Positions 18,556-26,814 of a stretch of 64,000 nt of DNA are shown here, one piece after another (the stretch's first letter is position 1; each line of letters starts with the position of its first letter). Below the pieces are notes generated by a model that was not told where the DNA came from, did no database searches, and saw only the letters and a program-made list of their open reading frames with translations. The stretch lies in contig NZ_AAMO01000009.1 in NCBI RefSeq assembly GCF_000152725.1, forward strand, positions 62,001 to 126,000. The letters are read 5' to 3'. Origin of the DNA: Pseudooceanicola batsensis HTCC2597 (GTDB taxonomy: Bacteria; Pseudomonadota; Alphaproteobacteria; Rhodobacterales; Rhodobacteraceae). The position numbers were made by a program, and so were the translations under genes.

Positions 18556-19199
18556 GGCGCGCCGTCCTGAAAGTGAATGAAGCCGTCCACGGCCAGATGA
18601 CAGAGCCCCAGCTCGCGGTCGTGCTGGGCGGACGTATAGGCAAGGATCTTGACCTGTGGCGCCTCGCGGCGGATCGCATCGACGATGGATTGCAGCGCGG
18701 CGCGAAAAATTCCGGCGCTGTCGGCGTCGGGCCTTTCGCGCAGGCCAGGGTGCAGGACAAGGTTGCTCAGCCCGGCCTTGATCGCTTGTCGCGCCTGATC
18801 GAGCGAAACGAGAAAGGCCATTGTCTCGAACCCGGCCTCTGCGGCGCGGGCAAGATAGGCGTACTCGAATTCCGGCGTGGCGGGGATAGTAGACATCGCC
18901 TGGCGGGTGCTTCCTTCCAGCAGGATGGATGAGGGCCAGTTGGCAATACCGCGGTACCCTGCGGCTTTGAGAGCTGTCTGAAACGTCGTTTCCGATCCGA
19001 AAGGATCGCTGGCCAATACAGCTGCCCAATGGGCCGCTCCTTCAGTCTCGCGCAGCGAGCGGTTGTGATCGATGCGGGGCATGACGAACGCCAAGTCGGC
19101 CTGCGTCACGCTGAGGCCCGCAAGACATGGACAAAAGATCGTCTTGGTAGCGGGAACCTCGGGGATGCTCGGGGTGCCGCTGAGAATGAAGTGTTCCAT
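18552..19199 (-). CDS. Stand-alone degenerate TIM-barrel protein of the PEP-hydrolase-like family
   Basis: The 215-residue product resembles part of the TIM barrel found in the adjacent regulator and in the enzyme at 25167. ASDPFGSETTFQTALKAAGY, RGIANWPSSILLEGSTR and KAGLSNLVLHPGLRERPD line up with the relatives' [23 protein letters not shown] and [16 protein letters not shown]. The glycine-rich first strand ([11 protein letters not shown] in the enzyme) is not seen, so it is probably not catalytic. Its stop overlaps the TTG start of the regulator, implying coupled translation and probably a complex or a split sensor. It could also be a regulator whose two barrel domains separated. Promoters for it and the divergent transporter share 19200-19387. 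Confidence 0.7.
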   Translation of the reverse strand: MEHFILSGTPSIPEVPATKTIFCPCLAGLSVTQADLAFVMPRIDHNRSLRETEGAAHWAAVLASDPFGSETTFQTALKAAGYRGIANWPSSILLEGSTRQAMSTIPATPEFEYAYLARAAEAGFETMAFLVSLDQARQAIKAGLSNLVLHPGLRERPDADSAGIFRAALQSIVDAIRREAPQVKILAYTSAQHDRELGLCHLAVDGFIHFQDGAP

Positions 19200-19387
19200 C
19201 CCGGATCATGTGCAGAAATCGGAAAAAATCGGAAGCCATTTCTCACATACTCCGATTCACCGTGGTCCGAAGATGGAGATTCGGCCGTAAGTTATTGTTT
19301 ACTAAGAATAAAAAATTCAGCGCCATGCTTCATTTTAGTTGCTCCGCTTTGGCCGAGTCTTTCCAATGAGCGGCAAGGGGAGAGGTG
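19200..19387. promoter_or_regulatory. AT-rich divergent control region
   Basis: This 188-nt gap separates the regulator pair from the second Liv-type operon. It contains an unusually A/T-rich stretch (about 19286-19320) suited to a sigma70-type promoter. No GG-N10-GC sigma54 element is visible. GGGGAGAGG precedes the livH-like start. Confidence 0.45.
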
Positions 19388-20254
19388 ATGACGCTATTTT
19401 TCATCGTGACGCTGAACGGTCTGACGCTGGCTGCTCTCTATTTTCTGGCTGCCACCGGATTCAGCTTGATCTTCGGATTGATGCGGACAGTGAACATGGC
19501 ACATGGCGCGCTGCTGCTTCTGGGGGGGTATGTAGGCTTCAGCGTCGTTGAGGCCACAGGGTCCTGGGGGCTTGGGGTCATCGCTGGCGGGCTGGCCGCC
19601 GCGCTGGCCGGAGCGCTGGTGCAGTTCGGAATCCTGGGCTGGATGCAGGGCGATGAGCTGCGCCAGACACTGGCGTCCATCGCCATCTCGATCATCATGG
19701 CTGACCTGATGCTTTGGCATTGGGGCGGCATCACCTATCAGGTGACGCTCCCGGAACTTCTGTCGGGCGGCCAACGGCTCCCCCTGCTGGGGGTAGGCTA
19801 TGCCAGCATCAGGCTCGCGCTGATGGCCTTTGCCCTTGTCATCGGTGTGGCGCTTTGGTTCCTGATTCAGAAAACCCGGTTTGGCGCCGTGATCCGCGCA
19901 GGCGTGGACGATCAAGCGATGCTGCGCGCGCTCGGCTTTCCGATCAAACGGATTTTCATCTCTGTTTTCGCTCTGGGGGGGATGCTGGCAGGGATGGCCG
20001 GGGTGGTGGCTGCCAGTGCCCTGTCCATCGCACCGGGGACCGATCTGCAGTTCTTGCTGTCTTCTCTCGTGGTGGTGATTGTCGGGGGCATGGGCTCTGT
20101 GGGGGGGGCAGCTTTGGGCGCGCTGCTCGTGGGGCTGGCCGAGCAATACGGGCTTGCCTATGCGCCGACCTATGGCGCCGTCTTCACTTTCGCGATCATG
20201 GTTCTGGTGCTTGCGGTGCGTCCGCAAGGCCTTCTGGGGAGGGCTGAGAAATGA
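19388..20254 (+). CDS. livH: ABC transporter permease (LivH-like), second system
   Basis: The 288-residue membrane protein opens with TLFFIVTLNGLTLAALYFLA and has the LivH blocks FSLIFGLMRTVNMAHGA and VIVGGMGSVGGAALGALLVG. A GTG codon just before the ATG is an alternative start; GGGAGAGG serves either. It is the first gene of an eight-gene operon (permease, permease, binding protein, two ATPases, Tm-1-like, TIM-barrel, SRPBCC). Sequence differences from the livH at 9878 show a separate system rather than a recent copy. Confidence 0.93.
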   Translation: MTLFFIVTLNGLTLAALYFLAATGFSLIFGLMRTVNMAHGALLLLGGYVGFSVVEATGSWGLGVIAGGLAAALAGALVQFGILGWMQGDELRQTLASIAISIIMADLMLWHWGGITYQVTLPELLSGGQRLPLLGVGYASIRLALMAFALVIGVALWFLIQKTRFGAVIRAGVDDQAMLRALGFPIKRIFISVFALGGMLAGMAGVVAASALSIAPGTDLQFLLSSLVVVIVGGMGSVGGAALGALLVGLAEQYGLAYAPTYGAVFTFAIMVLVLAVRPQGLLGRAEK

Positions 20255-21219
20255 AGAACGCACCGCTGTTGGCCGTGCTGCTGGCGCTGCCTCTCTTTCT
20301 CAACGATTTCTGGCTGACCCAAGTCGCGACACGAGCCCTGATCCTCGGGATTACAGCGTTGAGCCTCAGCTTTCTTGCGACCTATCTGGGCGTCGTCTCT
20401 TTCGCGCAAGCAATGATGGCCGGAATTGCGGGCTACACGATCGCCTATTTCGGTCCCAATACGGTTGCCATCGGGTGGGAACTGCCCTTTTGGCTTTCGA
20501 TCCCGCTGGCGCTTGTACTGGCTACGCTGGCTGGTGCGCTGACCGGGCTTGTCGCTCGGCGCTCGCGGGGGATCTACGCCATCATGATCACATTGGCGAT
20601 CGGGGTGGCGTTCTTTTACCTTACCCGCCAGAACTATTCTCTGTTCAATGGCTGGACCGGCTTTTCTGGGGTGCGGGCGCCGCAGGTGTTCGGGCTGAAC
20701 CTGCGGGCGCCGGTGCCGCTTTATCTGATGACGCTCGCTGTCGCTGTTGCCGCGCTCGTGCTGGTCGCAGGGTTTGTTCGCTCGCCCCTTGGGCTGACGA
20801 TACAGGCGTTGCGCGACGCTCCGGGGCGGGTTCGGGCCCTGGGCATTCCGGCCCTGGGCCCCATTGTCGCGGCATTCGCCTTTTCCGGTTTCATTGCCGG
20901 TGCGGGCGGGATTCTGAACGTCTGGTACAATGAGCGGATCTCGTCTTTTTCGGTCGGTCTGGGCCCGATCATCGACATTCTCATCATATGCGTGATCGGC
21001 GGGCTGCGACACCCGGCCGGGGCATTCATCGGTGCCATCGCCTTTGTCCTGCTGGAAACATTTGCTGTCGATCTGATCGACCGTGACCGCTTCAACACGC
21101 TCATCGGACTTGTACTTCTGGCCATCGTCATGCTGGCGCCAAACGGGTTGCAAGGCATGGCAGCGGCGCTCGTGGCGCGTCTGCGCCCGCGCGCCGCCAC
21201 CCCGAAGACCTCGATTTGA
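20251..21219 (+). CDS. livM: ABC transporter permease (LivM-like), second system
   Basis: The 322-residue protein starts in an ATGA overlap with livH. It has the LivM pattern: hydrophobic N terminus, FLATYLGVVSFAQAMMAG, the loop LGLTIQALRDAPGRVRALG, and VIGGLRHPAGAFIGA. It forms the pore with the upstream permease. The ligand is probably the substrate handled by the downstream Tm-1-like and TIM-barrel proteins. Confidence 0.92.
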   Translation: MKNAPLLAVLLALPLFLNDFWLTQVATRALILGITALSLSFLATYLGVVSFAQAMMAGIAGYTIAYFGPNTVAIGWELPFWLSIPLALVLATLAGALTGLVARRSRGIYAIMITLAIGVAFFYLTRQNYSLFNGWTGFSGVRAPQVFGLNLRAPVPLYLMTLAVAVAALVLVAGFVRSPLGLTIQALRDAPGRVRALGIPALGPIVAAFAFSGFIAGAGGILNVWYNERISSFSVGLGPIIDILIICVIGGLRHPAGAFIGAIAFVLLETFAVDLIDRDRFNTLIGLVLLAIVMLAPNGLQGMAAALVARLRPRAATPKTSI

Positions 21220-21242
21220 TTCATCAAACGGGAGGAACCAAG

Positions 21243-22481
21243 ATGAATATACTGAAGACAACCGCCTCGATCCTGGCGCTGACAGCCTTCGCCGCGCCAG
21301 CAATGGCAGACGACATAAAGATCGGAGTGATCTCGGTGCTGGAAGGTGCCTTCGCGGGCCCGGGCATGGACGGCGTGCGCGGCGCCAAACTGGCCGTACA
21401 GGAGGCCGGCGGCGCGGTCGGCGGCAATGAGATCGAGATTGTCACCATGTCGTCGGACGCGAGCCCGGACAGTGCGGTCAATGCCGCGCGCAAGCTGATT
21501 GAACAGGACGAGGTCGATCTGATCGTCGGGCCGCTGTCGGGCTCTGAAGGTCTGGCGCTGCGCGATCTGTCCAAGTCCTATCCGGACGTCACTTTCCTCA
21601 ACGGGTCTTCGGCCTCGCAGGACACGACACTGCGCGATGCTTCCGAAAACTTTTTCCGCTTTGGCGGGGACGGCGCGCAGTGGATGGTCGGGGTAGGCGA
21701 TTATGCCTTCAACGATCTGGGCTATGAAAGCGTCGCGATCGTGGGTGAGGACTACTCTTTCCCGTACACGCAGGTGCTGGGCTTCATGGCCGAGTATTGT
21801 GAAGCCGGCGGCCGCGTCCCCGAGAAATTCTGGACCCCGATTGGCAACAAGGACTACTCATCGATCGTGTACTCGATCCCACAGGATGTGGATGCGATCT
21901 TCGTCGTCCTCGGGGGCGCGGATGCGGTGAACTTCCTGACGCAGTATGCTCAGGCGGGCGGCGACAAGCCGATCATCGGCAGTTCGGTCACCATCGACCA
22001 ATCGGTCCTCGATTCCCAGGGCCCGTTCAAGGACCTTCTTGTCGGGGCCCCCTCGGGCACGCCCACGGTCAGCAACTTCGAGGGCGAAGAATGGCAGGCA
22101 TTCGTGGCCTCCTACAACGAAGCCTTCCCGGATGGCTTTTCGGCACCGTCAATCTTCGGTCATCACTACTACATGAGCACCAAGGCCGCGATGCTGGCGC
22201 TTGAGGAGGTTGGCGGCGATCTGTCGGACGGGCAGGAAGCTTTCCGCGCGGCACTGACCGATCTCGAATTCGTCACCCCGACCGGCGGGACAATGCGGCT
22301 GGACGAGAACCGCAACGGGATCGTCGACAACTTCGTGACCGAAGTCTTCGAACGTGAGGATGGCACCTTGGGCAACCGGGTCGTCAAGGTCGTGCGGGAC
22401 GTAGACCAGTACCTGGGGATGGACAAGGACGAGTTCATGGCCATGGGGCCGGTTAGCCGGGACAACCCCTCGTGCCCGTGA
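21243..22481 (+). CDS. ABC transporter substrate-binding protein, second system
   Basis: The 412-residue protein has a signal peptide (MNILKTTASILALTAFAAPA, cleavage near AMA-DD) and a type I periplasmic binding fold beginning IKIGVISVLEGAFAGPGMDG. The start codon follows GGGAGGAA by 6 nt; the in-frame ATG at 21216 lacks such a site. LIVGPLSGSEGLALRDLSK and FVVLGGADAVNFLTQYAQAG are the expected ligand-cleft segments. It sits between permease and ATPase genes, as in Liv operons. The ligand is unidentified. Confidence 0.92.
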   Translation: MNILKTTASILALTAFAAPAMADDIKIGVISVLEGAFAGPGMDGVRGAKLAVQEAGGAVGGNEIEIVTMSSDASPDSAVNAARKLIEQDEVDLIVGPLSGSEGLALRDLSKSYPDVTFLNGSSASQDTTLRDASENFFRFGGDGAQWMVGVGDYAFNDLGYESVAIVGEDYSFPYTQVLGFMAEYCEAGGRVPEKFWTPIGNKDYSSIVYSIPQDVDAIFVVLGGADAVNFLTQYAQAGGDKPIIGSSVTIDQSVLDSQGPFKDLLVGAPSGTPTVSNFEGEEWQAFVASYNEAFPDGFSAPSIFGHHYYMSTKAAMLALEEVGGDLSDGQEAFRAALTDLEFVTPTGGTMRLDENRNGIVDNFVTEVFEREDGTLGNRVVKVVRDVDQYLGMDKDEFMAMGPVSRDNPSCP

Positions 22482-23245
22482 ACGGCACCCAAAACCACGC
22501 CAATGCCCTGGATGCCCGGGGTATTGGCAAGCGGTTTGGCGGGTTCTGGGCGGTACAGGACATCAACCTGACCGTCCGGCCCGGCGAGCGCCGCGCCATC
22601 CTCGGACCGAACGGCGCGGGCAAGACGAGCCTGTTCAACGTGCTGACCGGGGATCTGACCGCGTCTGCCGGAACGGTAAGGCTGTTTGGCCAGGACGTGA
22701 CCCGCGAGCCGATCCACAAGCGGATCCGCCGAGGTCTGCGGCGCAGCTACCAGCATGCGCATCTTTTCGAGGGTCTGACGGTGCGTGAGACTCTGTTTCT
22801 GGCGGTGGCCGGAGTGCAGGGCAGCTGGGCGCAGGTCTGGCCGCTCAAAGGCAGCGATAAACGTCTGGCCGAGGCGGATCGGCTTGCTGAAGTTGCGGGT
22901 CTCACATCTTTTTCGGAGCGGGCGGTGTCCGAACTGAGCCATGGTCAGCGCCGTCAGCTCGAGATCGGGATCGCGCTGGCCGAAAACCCGAGGGTCCTGC
23001 TGCTTGATGAACCCGCCGCCGGTCTGTCTCCTGCCGAACGCCCCAAGCTGAGCGCGCTTTTGATGGCGTTGCCCCAGGAGGTAACGGTTGTGCTGATCGA
23101 GCACGATATGGAGATTGCCCTGCAGACGTCGGAAAGCGTCTCGGTGCTTTATAACGGACGGATGCTGGCCGAAGGCACGCCGGACGCGATCATGCAGAAC
23201 GAAGACGTGCATCAGGTCTATCTAGGGGGCGGATATGCACAGTGA
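22472..23245 (+). CDS. livG: ABC transporter ATP-binding protein (LivG-like), second system
   Basis: The 257-residue ATPase has Walker A GPNGAGKTS, signature ELSHGQRRQLEIG and Walker B VLLLDEPAAGLSPAE. The start is a GTG at 22472 overlapping the binding-protein gene by 10 nt; a GTG at 22478 in a GTGA overlap is equally possible. Family features match LivG (RRSYQHAHLFEGLTVRE). It overlaps the livF-like gene. Confidence 0.92.
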   Translation: MPVNGTQNHANALDARGIGKRFGGFWAVQDINLTVRPGERRAILGPNGAGKTSLFNVLTGDLTASAGTVRLFGQDVTREPIHKRIRRGLRRSYQHAHLFEGLTVRETLFLAVAGVQGSWAQVWPLKGSDKRLAEADRLAEVAGLTSFSERAVSELSHGQRRQLEIGIALAENPRVLLLDEPAAGLSPAERPKLSALLMALPQEVTVVLIEHDMEIALQTSESVSVLYNGRMLAEGTPDAIMQNEDVHQVYLGGGYAQ

Positions 23246-23945
23246 ACCGCTCTTGCAGATCGCGGGGCTGAACCTGCGCTATGGGTCGAGCCATGTGTTG
23301 CACGACATCTCCCTCACCCTTGGCGCCCGGCCGCTGACCATTCTGGGACGCAACGGTATGGGCAAGACCAGCCTCTGCAATGCCATTATCGGCCTCGCGC
23401 CGCATTTTTCCGGCAGCATTCGCCTGGCGGGCACTGAACTCACAGGGCTCACGCCGGAGCACCGCGCGCGTCTCGGGATCGGCTATGTGCCGCAAGGCCG
23501 CCGCATCTTTCGCTCTTTGAGCGTTGAGGAGCACCTCACCATCGTCGCGCAAAAGGGTGGCGATTGGACCATCGAGCGGGTCTATGAAACCTTCCCGCGC
23601 CTGAAAGAACGTCGCCGAAATCTTGGCGACCGGCTGTCGGGAGGCGAACAACAGATGCTCGCGATCTCGCGGGCGCTGTTGTTGAACCCGCGCCTTCTGG
23701 TGCTGGACGAACCTACCGAGGGGCTGGCACCTGCCATCGTCTCGGATGTGGTGGCCCTGGTGCGGGAGGTCTCCCAGCAGGGGATGGCGGTGCTCATGGT
23801 GGAGCAGAACCTGCACGCCGCACTCGCGGCGGTGGAGGATGCCGCCATCCTGGTAGGCGGCGAAATCGTCGAACATATGTCCGCGCAGGCGCTGGCGACC
23901 GATCCGGCAATGCAGAAGCGTCACTTGGCGTTGGAACTGGCTTGA
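23235..23945 (+). CDS. livF: ABC transporter ATP-binding protein (LivF-like), second system
   Basis: The 236-residue protein has Walker A GRNGMGKTS, signature RLSGGEQQMLAISRAL and Walker B LVLDEPTEGLAPAIV. It overlaps livG by 11 nt and has GGGGGCGG upstream of its ATG. It completes the second importer and precedes the Tm-1-like gene by 14 nt. Confidence 0.92.
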   Translation: MHSEPLLQIAGLNLRYGSSHVLHDISLTLGARPLTILGRNGMGKTSLCNAIIGLAPHFSGSIRLAGTELTGLTPEHRARLGIGYVPQGRRIFRSLSVEEHLTIVAQKGGDWTIERVYETFPRLKERRRNLGDRLSGGEQQMLAISRALLLNPRLLVLDEPTEGLAPAIVSDVVALVREVSQQGMAVLMVEQNLHAALAAVEDAAILVGGEIVEHMSAQALATDPAMQKRHLALELA

Positions 23946-23959
23946 AGGGAGCAGGGGAT

Positions 23960-25165
23960 ATGAGGACGGCATACGTTGTGGGTACCGCCGACACCAAGGG
24001 GCCGGAGCTTCAGTATGTAAGAGATTTGCTGGAAGCCACAGGGATCTCGACCGTACTGGTCAACGTGGGCATCAAGGGCGGCGAGCAATATGCGGACGTC
24101 TCCGCGGCCGAGGTGGCCGCCTGCCATCCCGACGGTCCGGCGGCGGTTTTCGTTGACGACCGGGGCCGCGCGGTAATCGAGATGGCCCGCGCGCTGACCC
24201 AATACGCTACCACGCGCGAGGATCTGGCAGGCATCATCGGGCTCGGGGGCTCTGGTGGGTCCGGGATCATCGCCCCGGCGATGCAGGCACTTCCCCTCGG
24301 CCTGCCCAAGGTGCTTGTATCGACATTGGCGTCCGGCGATGTCTCGGCCTATGTCGGTGCGTCAGACGTGAACATGTTCCACCCGGTGACCGACGTGTCA
24401 GGTCTGAACCGGGTGTCGCGCAGGCTGTTGGGAAATGCAGCGCACGCGCTGGCCGGCATGATGACCCACGAAGTGCCAGCGGTCGAGAGCGACAAGCCCG
24501 CGCTCGTCTTGTCGATGTTCGGCGTGACCACCCCGGCGGTGCAGGCAATGACCGCACGGCTGTCCGACGACTTTGACTGTCTCGTCTTCCACGCCACTGG
24601 CAGCGGCGGGCGATGCATGGAGCAGATCATCGACCACCGCACGGTGGCCGGTGTGCTCGACATCACGACGACGGAGGTCTGCGATCTGTTGGTCGGCGGC
24701 GTGCTCAGCGCAGGAGAGGATCGTCTGAGCGCTGTGGCCCGAACCGGCCTGCCCATGGTCGGGTCTTGTGGAGCGCTCGATATGGTCAATTTCTGGGGGC
24801 CCGAAACTGTTCCGCCCGTGTTCAGGGATCGCAAGTTCCACCATCACAACGCGCAGGTCACACTGATGCGCACCACCCCGCAGGAGTGCGCGACCATCGG
24901 CACATGGATCGGCAACAAGCTTAACGCCTGCGCGGGGCCGGTGCGGTTTCTGTTGCCGCTGCGCGGGGTCTCGGCGCTCGATATCGAAGGCGGCGATTTC
25001 CACGATCCGGAAGCCGATGCGGCGCTGTTTCAAGCCCTGCGCGACACGGTGATCCAGACCGACAGTCGCCAGCTTGTCGAATTGGACCTGCATATCAATG
25101 ACGCGGCCTTTGCCGAGGCCGCCGTCGCGAATTTCAAGGAGATACAACACGATGGGGGTGCATGA
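23960..25165 (+). CDS. Tm-1-like ATP-binding domain protein (UPF0261)
   Basis: The 401-residue protein belongs to UPF0261, the family of the N-terminal half of tomato Tm-1. It begins [19 protein letters not shown] and includes [49 protein letters not shown], and the C-terminal [22 protein letters not shown]. The glycine-rich GSGGSG loop and the GSGGRCME segment fit nucleotide binding. The ATG at 23960 has AGCAGGGG upstream; the earlier in-frame start at 23942 does not. In plants this domain is fused to the TIM barrel that the next gene encodes separately, so the two proteins probably form a complex. The reaction is unknown. Confidence 0.9.
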   Translation: MRTAYVVGTADTKGPELQYVRDLLEATGISTVLVNVGIKGGEQYADVSAAEVAACHPDGPAAVFVDDRGRAVIEMARALTQYATTREDLAGIIGLGGSGGSGIIAPAMQALPLGLPKVLVSTLASGDVSAYVGASDVNMFHPVTDVSGLNRVSRRLLGNAAHALAGMMTHEVPAVESDKPALVLSMFGVTTPAVQAMTARLSDDFDCLVFHATGSGGRCMEQIIDHRTVAGVLDITTTEVCDLLVGGVLSAGEDRLSAVARTGLPMVGSCGALDMVNFWGPETVPPVFRDRKFHHHNAQVTLMRTTPQECATIGTWIGNKLNACAGPVRFLLPLRGVSALDIEGGDFHDPEADAALFQALRDTVIQTDSRQLVELDLHINDAAFAEAAVANFKEIQHDGGA

Positions 25166-25166
25166 G

Positions 25167-26030
25167 ATGACCAAGACCGGACGCGATGCGATACTGGACA
25201 AGTTGCGCGCCAAGCTTTCCGCCGGCCAGACATTGGTCGGTGGCGGGGCCGGCACCGGATTGTCGGCCAAATGTGAAGAGGCCGGCGGGATCGACCTGAT
25301 CGTGATCTACAATTCCGGCCGCTACCGCATGGCCGGACGTGGCTCGCTGGCGGGTTACATGTCGTACGGCAATGCGAACGATATTGTGATGGAGATGGGC
25401 CGCGAGGTACTGCCCGTGGTGCAGAACACCCCGGTCCTGGCGGGAGTCAACGCCACCGACCCCTTCTGTGTGATGGACAAGTTTCTTGGCGATCTGGAGA
25501 CGATGGGCTTTGCGGGGGTGCAGAACTTTCCCACCGTCGGCATCATTGATGGCCGCTTTCGCGCCGAGCTCGAGGCGACCGGCATGTCATATGACCGCGA
25601 GGTCGAGATGATCGCGGCGGCTCATGCCCGGGGCCTGCTGACCACCCCCTACGTGTTCAGCGCCGAGAACGCCCGCGACATGGCGCAGGCCGGGGCCGAC
25701 GTCATTGTCACTCATTTCGGTCTCACCACCGGCGGCAGCATCGGCGCACAGGGCACCGCTCCGGACATCGCACACTGCGCGGCGCTCTTCGAGGAATGGT
25801 CGGCCGCCGCGCGCGCGGTACGTGACAATATCATCTTCATTGCCCATGGCGGGCCTTTGGCCGAGCCTGAGGACGCGCAAGCGTTCCTCGATCTTTGCCC
25901 GGACTGCCACGGCTTTTACGGCGCGTCATCGATGGAGCGTCTACCCACCGAACGGGCCATCATTGGTCAGACCGAAGCCTTTACGCAGTTGCGCCGAAGT
26001 GGTGCGCGCGCACAGGAGACAGCAATATGA
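25167..26030 (+). CDS. TIM-barrel protein, PEP-hydrolase-like family (Tm-1 C-terminal half homologue)
   Basis: The 287-residue protein is a compact TIM barrel of the PEP_hydrolase-like family. [17 protein letters not shown] forms the first turn, then come [65 protein letters not shown] and [14 protein letters not shown]. The ATG at 25167 gives the usual family start ([10 protein letters not shown]). An ATG at 25152, with AAGGAG 10 nt upstream and overlapping the Tm-1-like gene, is a real alternative. Family members are annotated as phosphoenolpyruvate hydrolases largely by similarity; the chemistry here is open. The same barrel appears twice more in the divergent regulator genes, which suggests the regulator recognises a related ligand. 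Confidence 0.88.
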   Translation: MTKTGRDAILDKLRAKLSAGQTLVGGGAGTGLSAKCEEAGGIDLIVIYNSGRYRMAGRGSLAGYMSYGNANDIVMEMGREVLPVVQNTPVLAGVNATDPFCVMDKFLGDLETMGFAGVQNFPTVGIIDGRFRAELEATGMSYDREVEMIAAAHARGLLTTPYVFSAENARDMAQAGADVIVTHFGLTTGGSIGAQGTAPDIAHCAALFEEWSAAARAVRDNIIFIAHGGPLAEPEDAQAFLDLCPDCHGFYGASSMERLPTERAIIGQTEAFTQLRRSGARAQETAI

Positions 26031-26464
26031 TCAAGGCTTATTCGTCCACCATCATCGCGTTGCCTGTGAGCCAGGTCTGGGAGCGCGTGCGCGATTTCAA
26101 CGGTTTGCCCATCTGGCACCCGGCCGCGACCGATAGCCGTATCGAAGAGGGTCACAGCCCGGGCGAGGTCGGCTGCGTGCGCAACTTCGCGTTGGCCGAT
26201 GGGTCCGGTCGCATCCGCGAGACTTTGCTGTCAATCTCGGACCTCGATCATAGTCTGAGCTACGACATGCTGCCCGGTGGCCCCCTGCCGTTTGTCAACT
26301 ACATCTCGACGATGCGCTTCTCGGAAATCACCGACCGGGGTGAGACGTTCGCGCAATGGTGGGCCGATTTCGAAGCAGGAGACGGGCAAGACCGGCACTG
26401 GCATAACTTTGTAGAGCAAGATGTCTTCCTGGGCGGTTTCCGCGCGCTCGAGGCAAGCTTTTAG
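26027..26464 (+). CDS. SRPBCC-family small-molecule-binding protein
   Basis: The 145-residue protein has the START/polyketide-cyclase-like fold seen in MxaD- and PYR/PYL-type proteins. It opens [31 protein letters not shown] (residues 3-33) with the typical first strand and helix, and ends [10 protein letters not shown]. Such proteins bind hydrophobic ligands in a deep cavity; a few are enzymes. The start overlaps the stop of the TIM-barrel gene (ATGA), so it belongs to the operon as its last gene. It might bind the substrate or product of the Tm-1-like/TIM-barrel pair. Confidence 0.85.
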   Translation: MIKAYSSTIIALPVSQVWERVRDFNGLPIWHPAATDSRIEEGHSPGEVGCVRNFALADGSGRIRETLLSISDLDHSLSYDMLPGGPLPFVNYISTMRFSEITDRGETFAQWWADFEAGDGQDRHWHNFVEQDVFLGGFRALEASF

Positions 26465-26480
26465 ATTGATAGGCTTTCAC

Positions 26481-26516
26481 GTGAGGCCATCCTTCCCTTG
26501 ATGCTGATGGCTTCAC
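26481..26516 (+). terminator. Possible hairpin terminator after the operon
   Basis: GTGAGGCCATC can pair with GATGGCTTCAC (one G-T mismatch) around a 14-nt loop, 16 nt after the SRPBCC stop. No T-run follows, so termination is uncertain. Confidence 0.4.
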
Positions 26517-26814
26517 CTGCCTTGCCCTATTGATTGAGTTGCGGGGCTATGCAGACGATGTGTTTGTCTACTTCCGGGGATCAGGTTTTCTTCCTATGCC
26601 ACTTGGGGCCAGTTCGGTCTCGGAGCGGCCATCGCATCGTGGTCGCCACCGGCTCGTCCAATGCCACGACCTTCAAGCCTGTCGCCCGTCGACTTCGAGG
26701 GGCAGCAGAAACTGAGACACAAAGGTGTCCGAGAAACGCGGGACCATTCAACCGGACTGCTGAAACGCAGAAAGAATTGAACGGCAGCGGAGCCTCGATC
26801 ATCTCTTTCAGAGA
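26517..26814. other. Non-coding insertion-sequence debris
   Basis: This stretch between the SRPBCC gene and hemN has no convincing gene on either strand. It contains the second copy (26696-26755) of the repeat found inverted at 16514-16572, so it marks the right border of the putative island. Confidence 0.5.
26696..26755 (+). repeat. About 60-bp sequence, inverted partner of 16514-16572
   Basis: Aligned with the minus strand of 16514-16572, it shares CGAG, GGCAGCAGAAACTGA, AAGG, GTCC, AGAAAC and CCATTCAAC in order, with one gap. It is probably the end of a degraded insertion sequence. Confidence 0.6.

Noticed and set aside
19200..19387. Sigma54 promoter for the second Liv operon
   Set aside because: No GG-N10-GC element was found, and the neighbouring AAA+ regulator lacks GAFTGA.
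16514..26755. Active composite transposon
   Set aside because: The border sequences are diverged and the only transposase piece is truncated and frameshifted, so it cannot move by itself.
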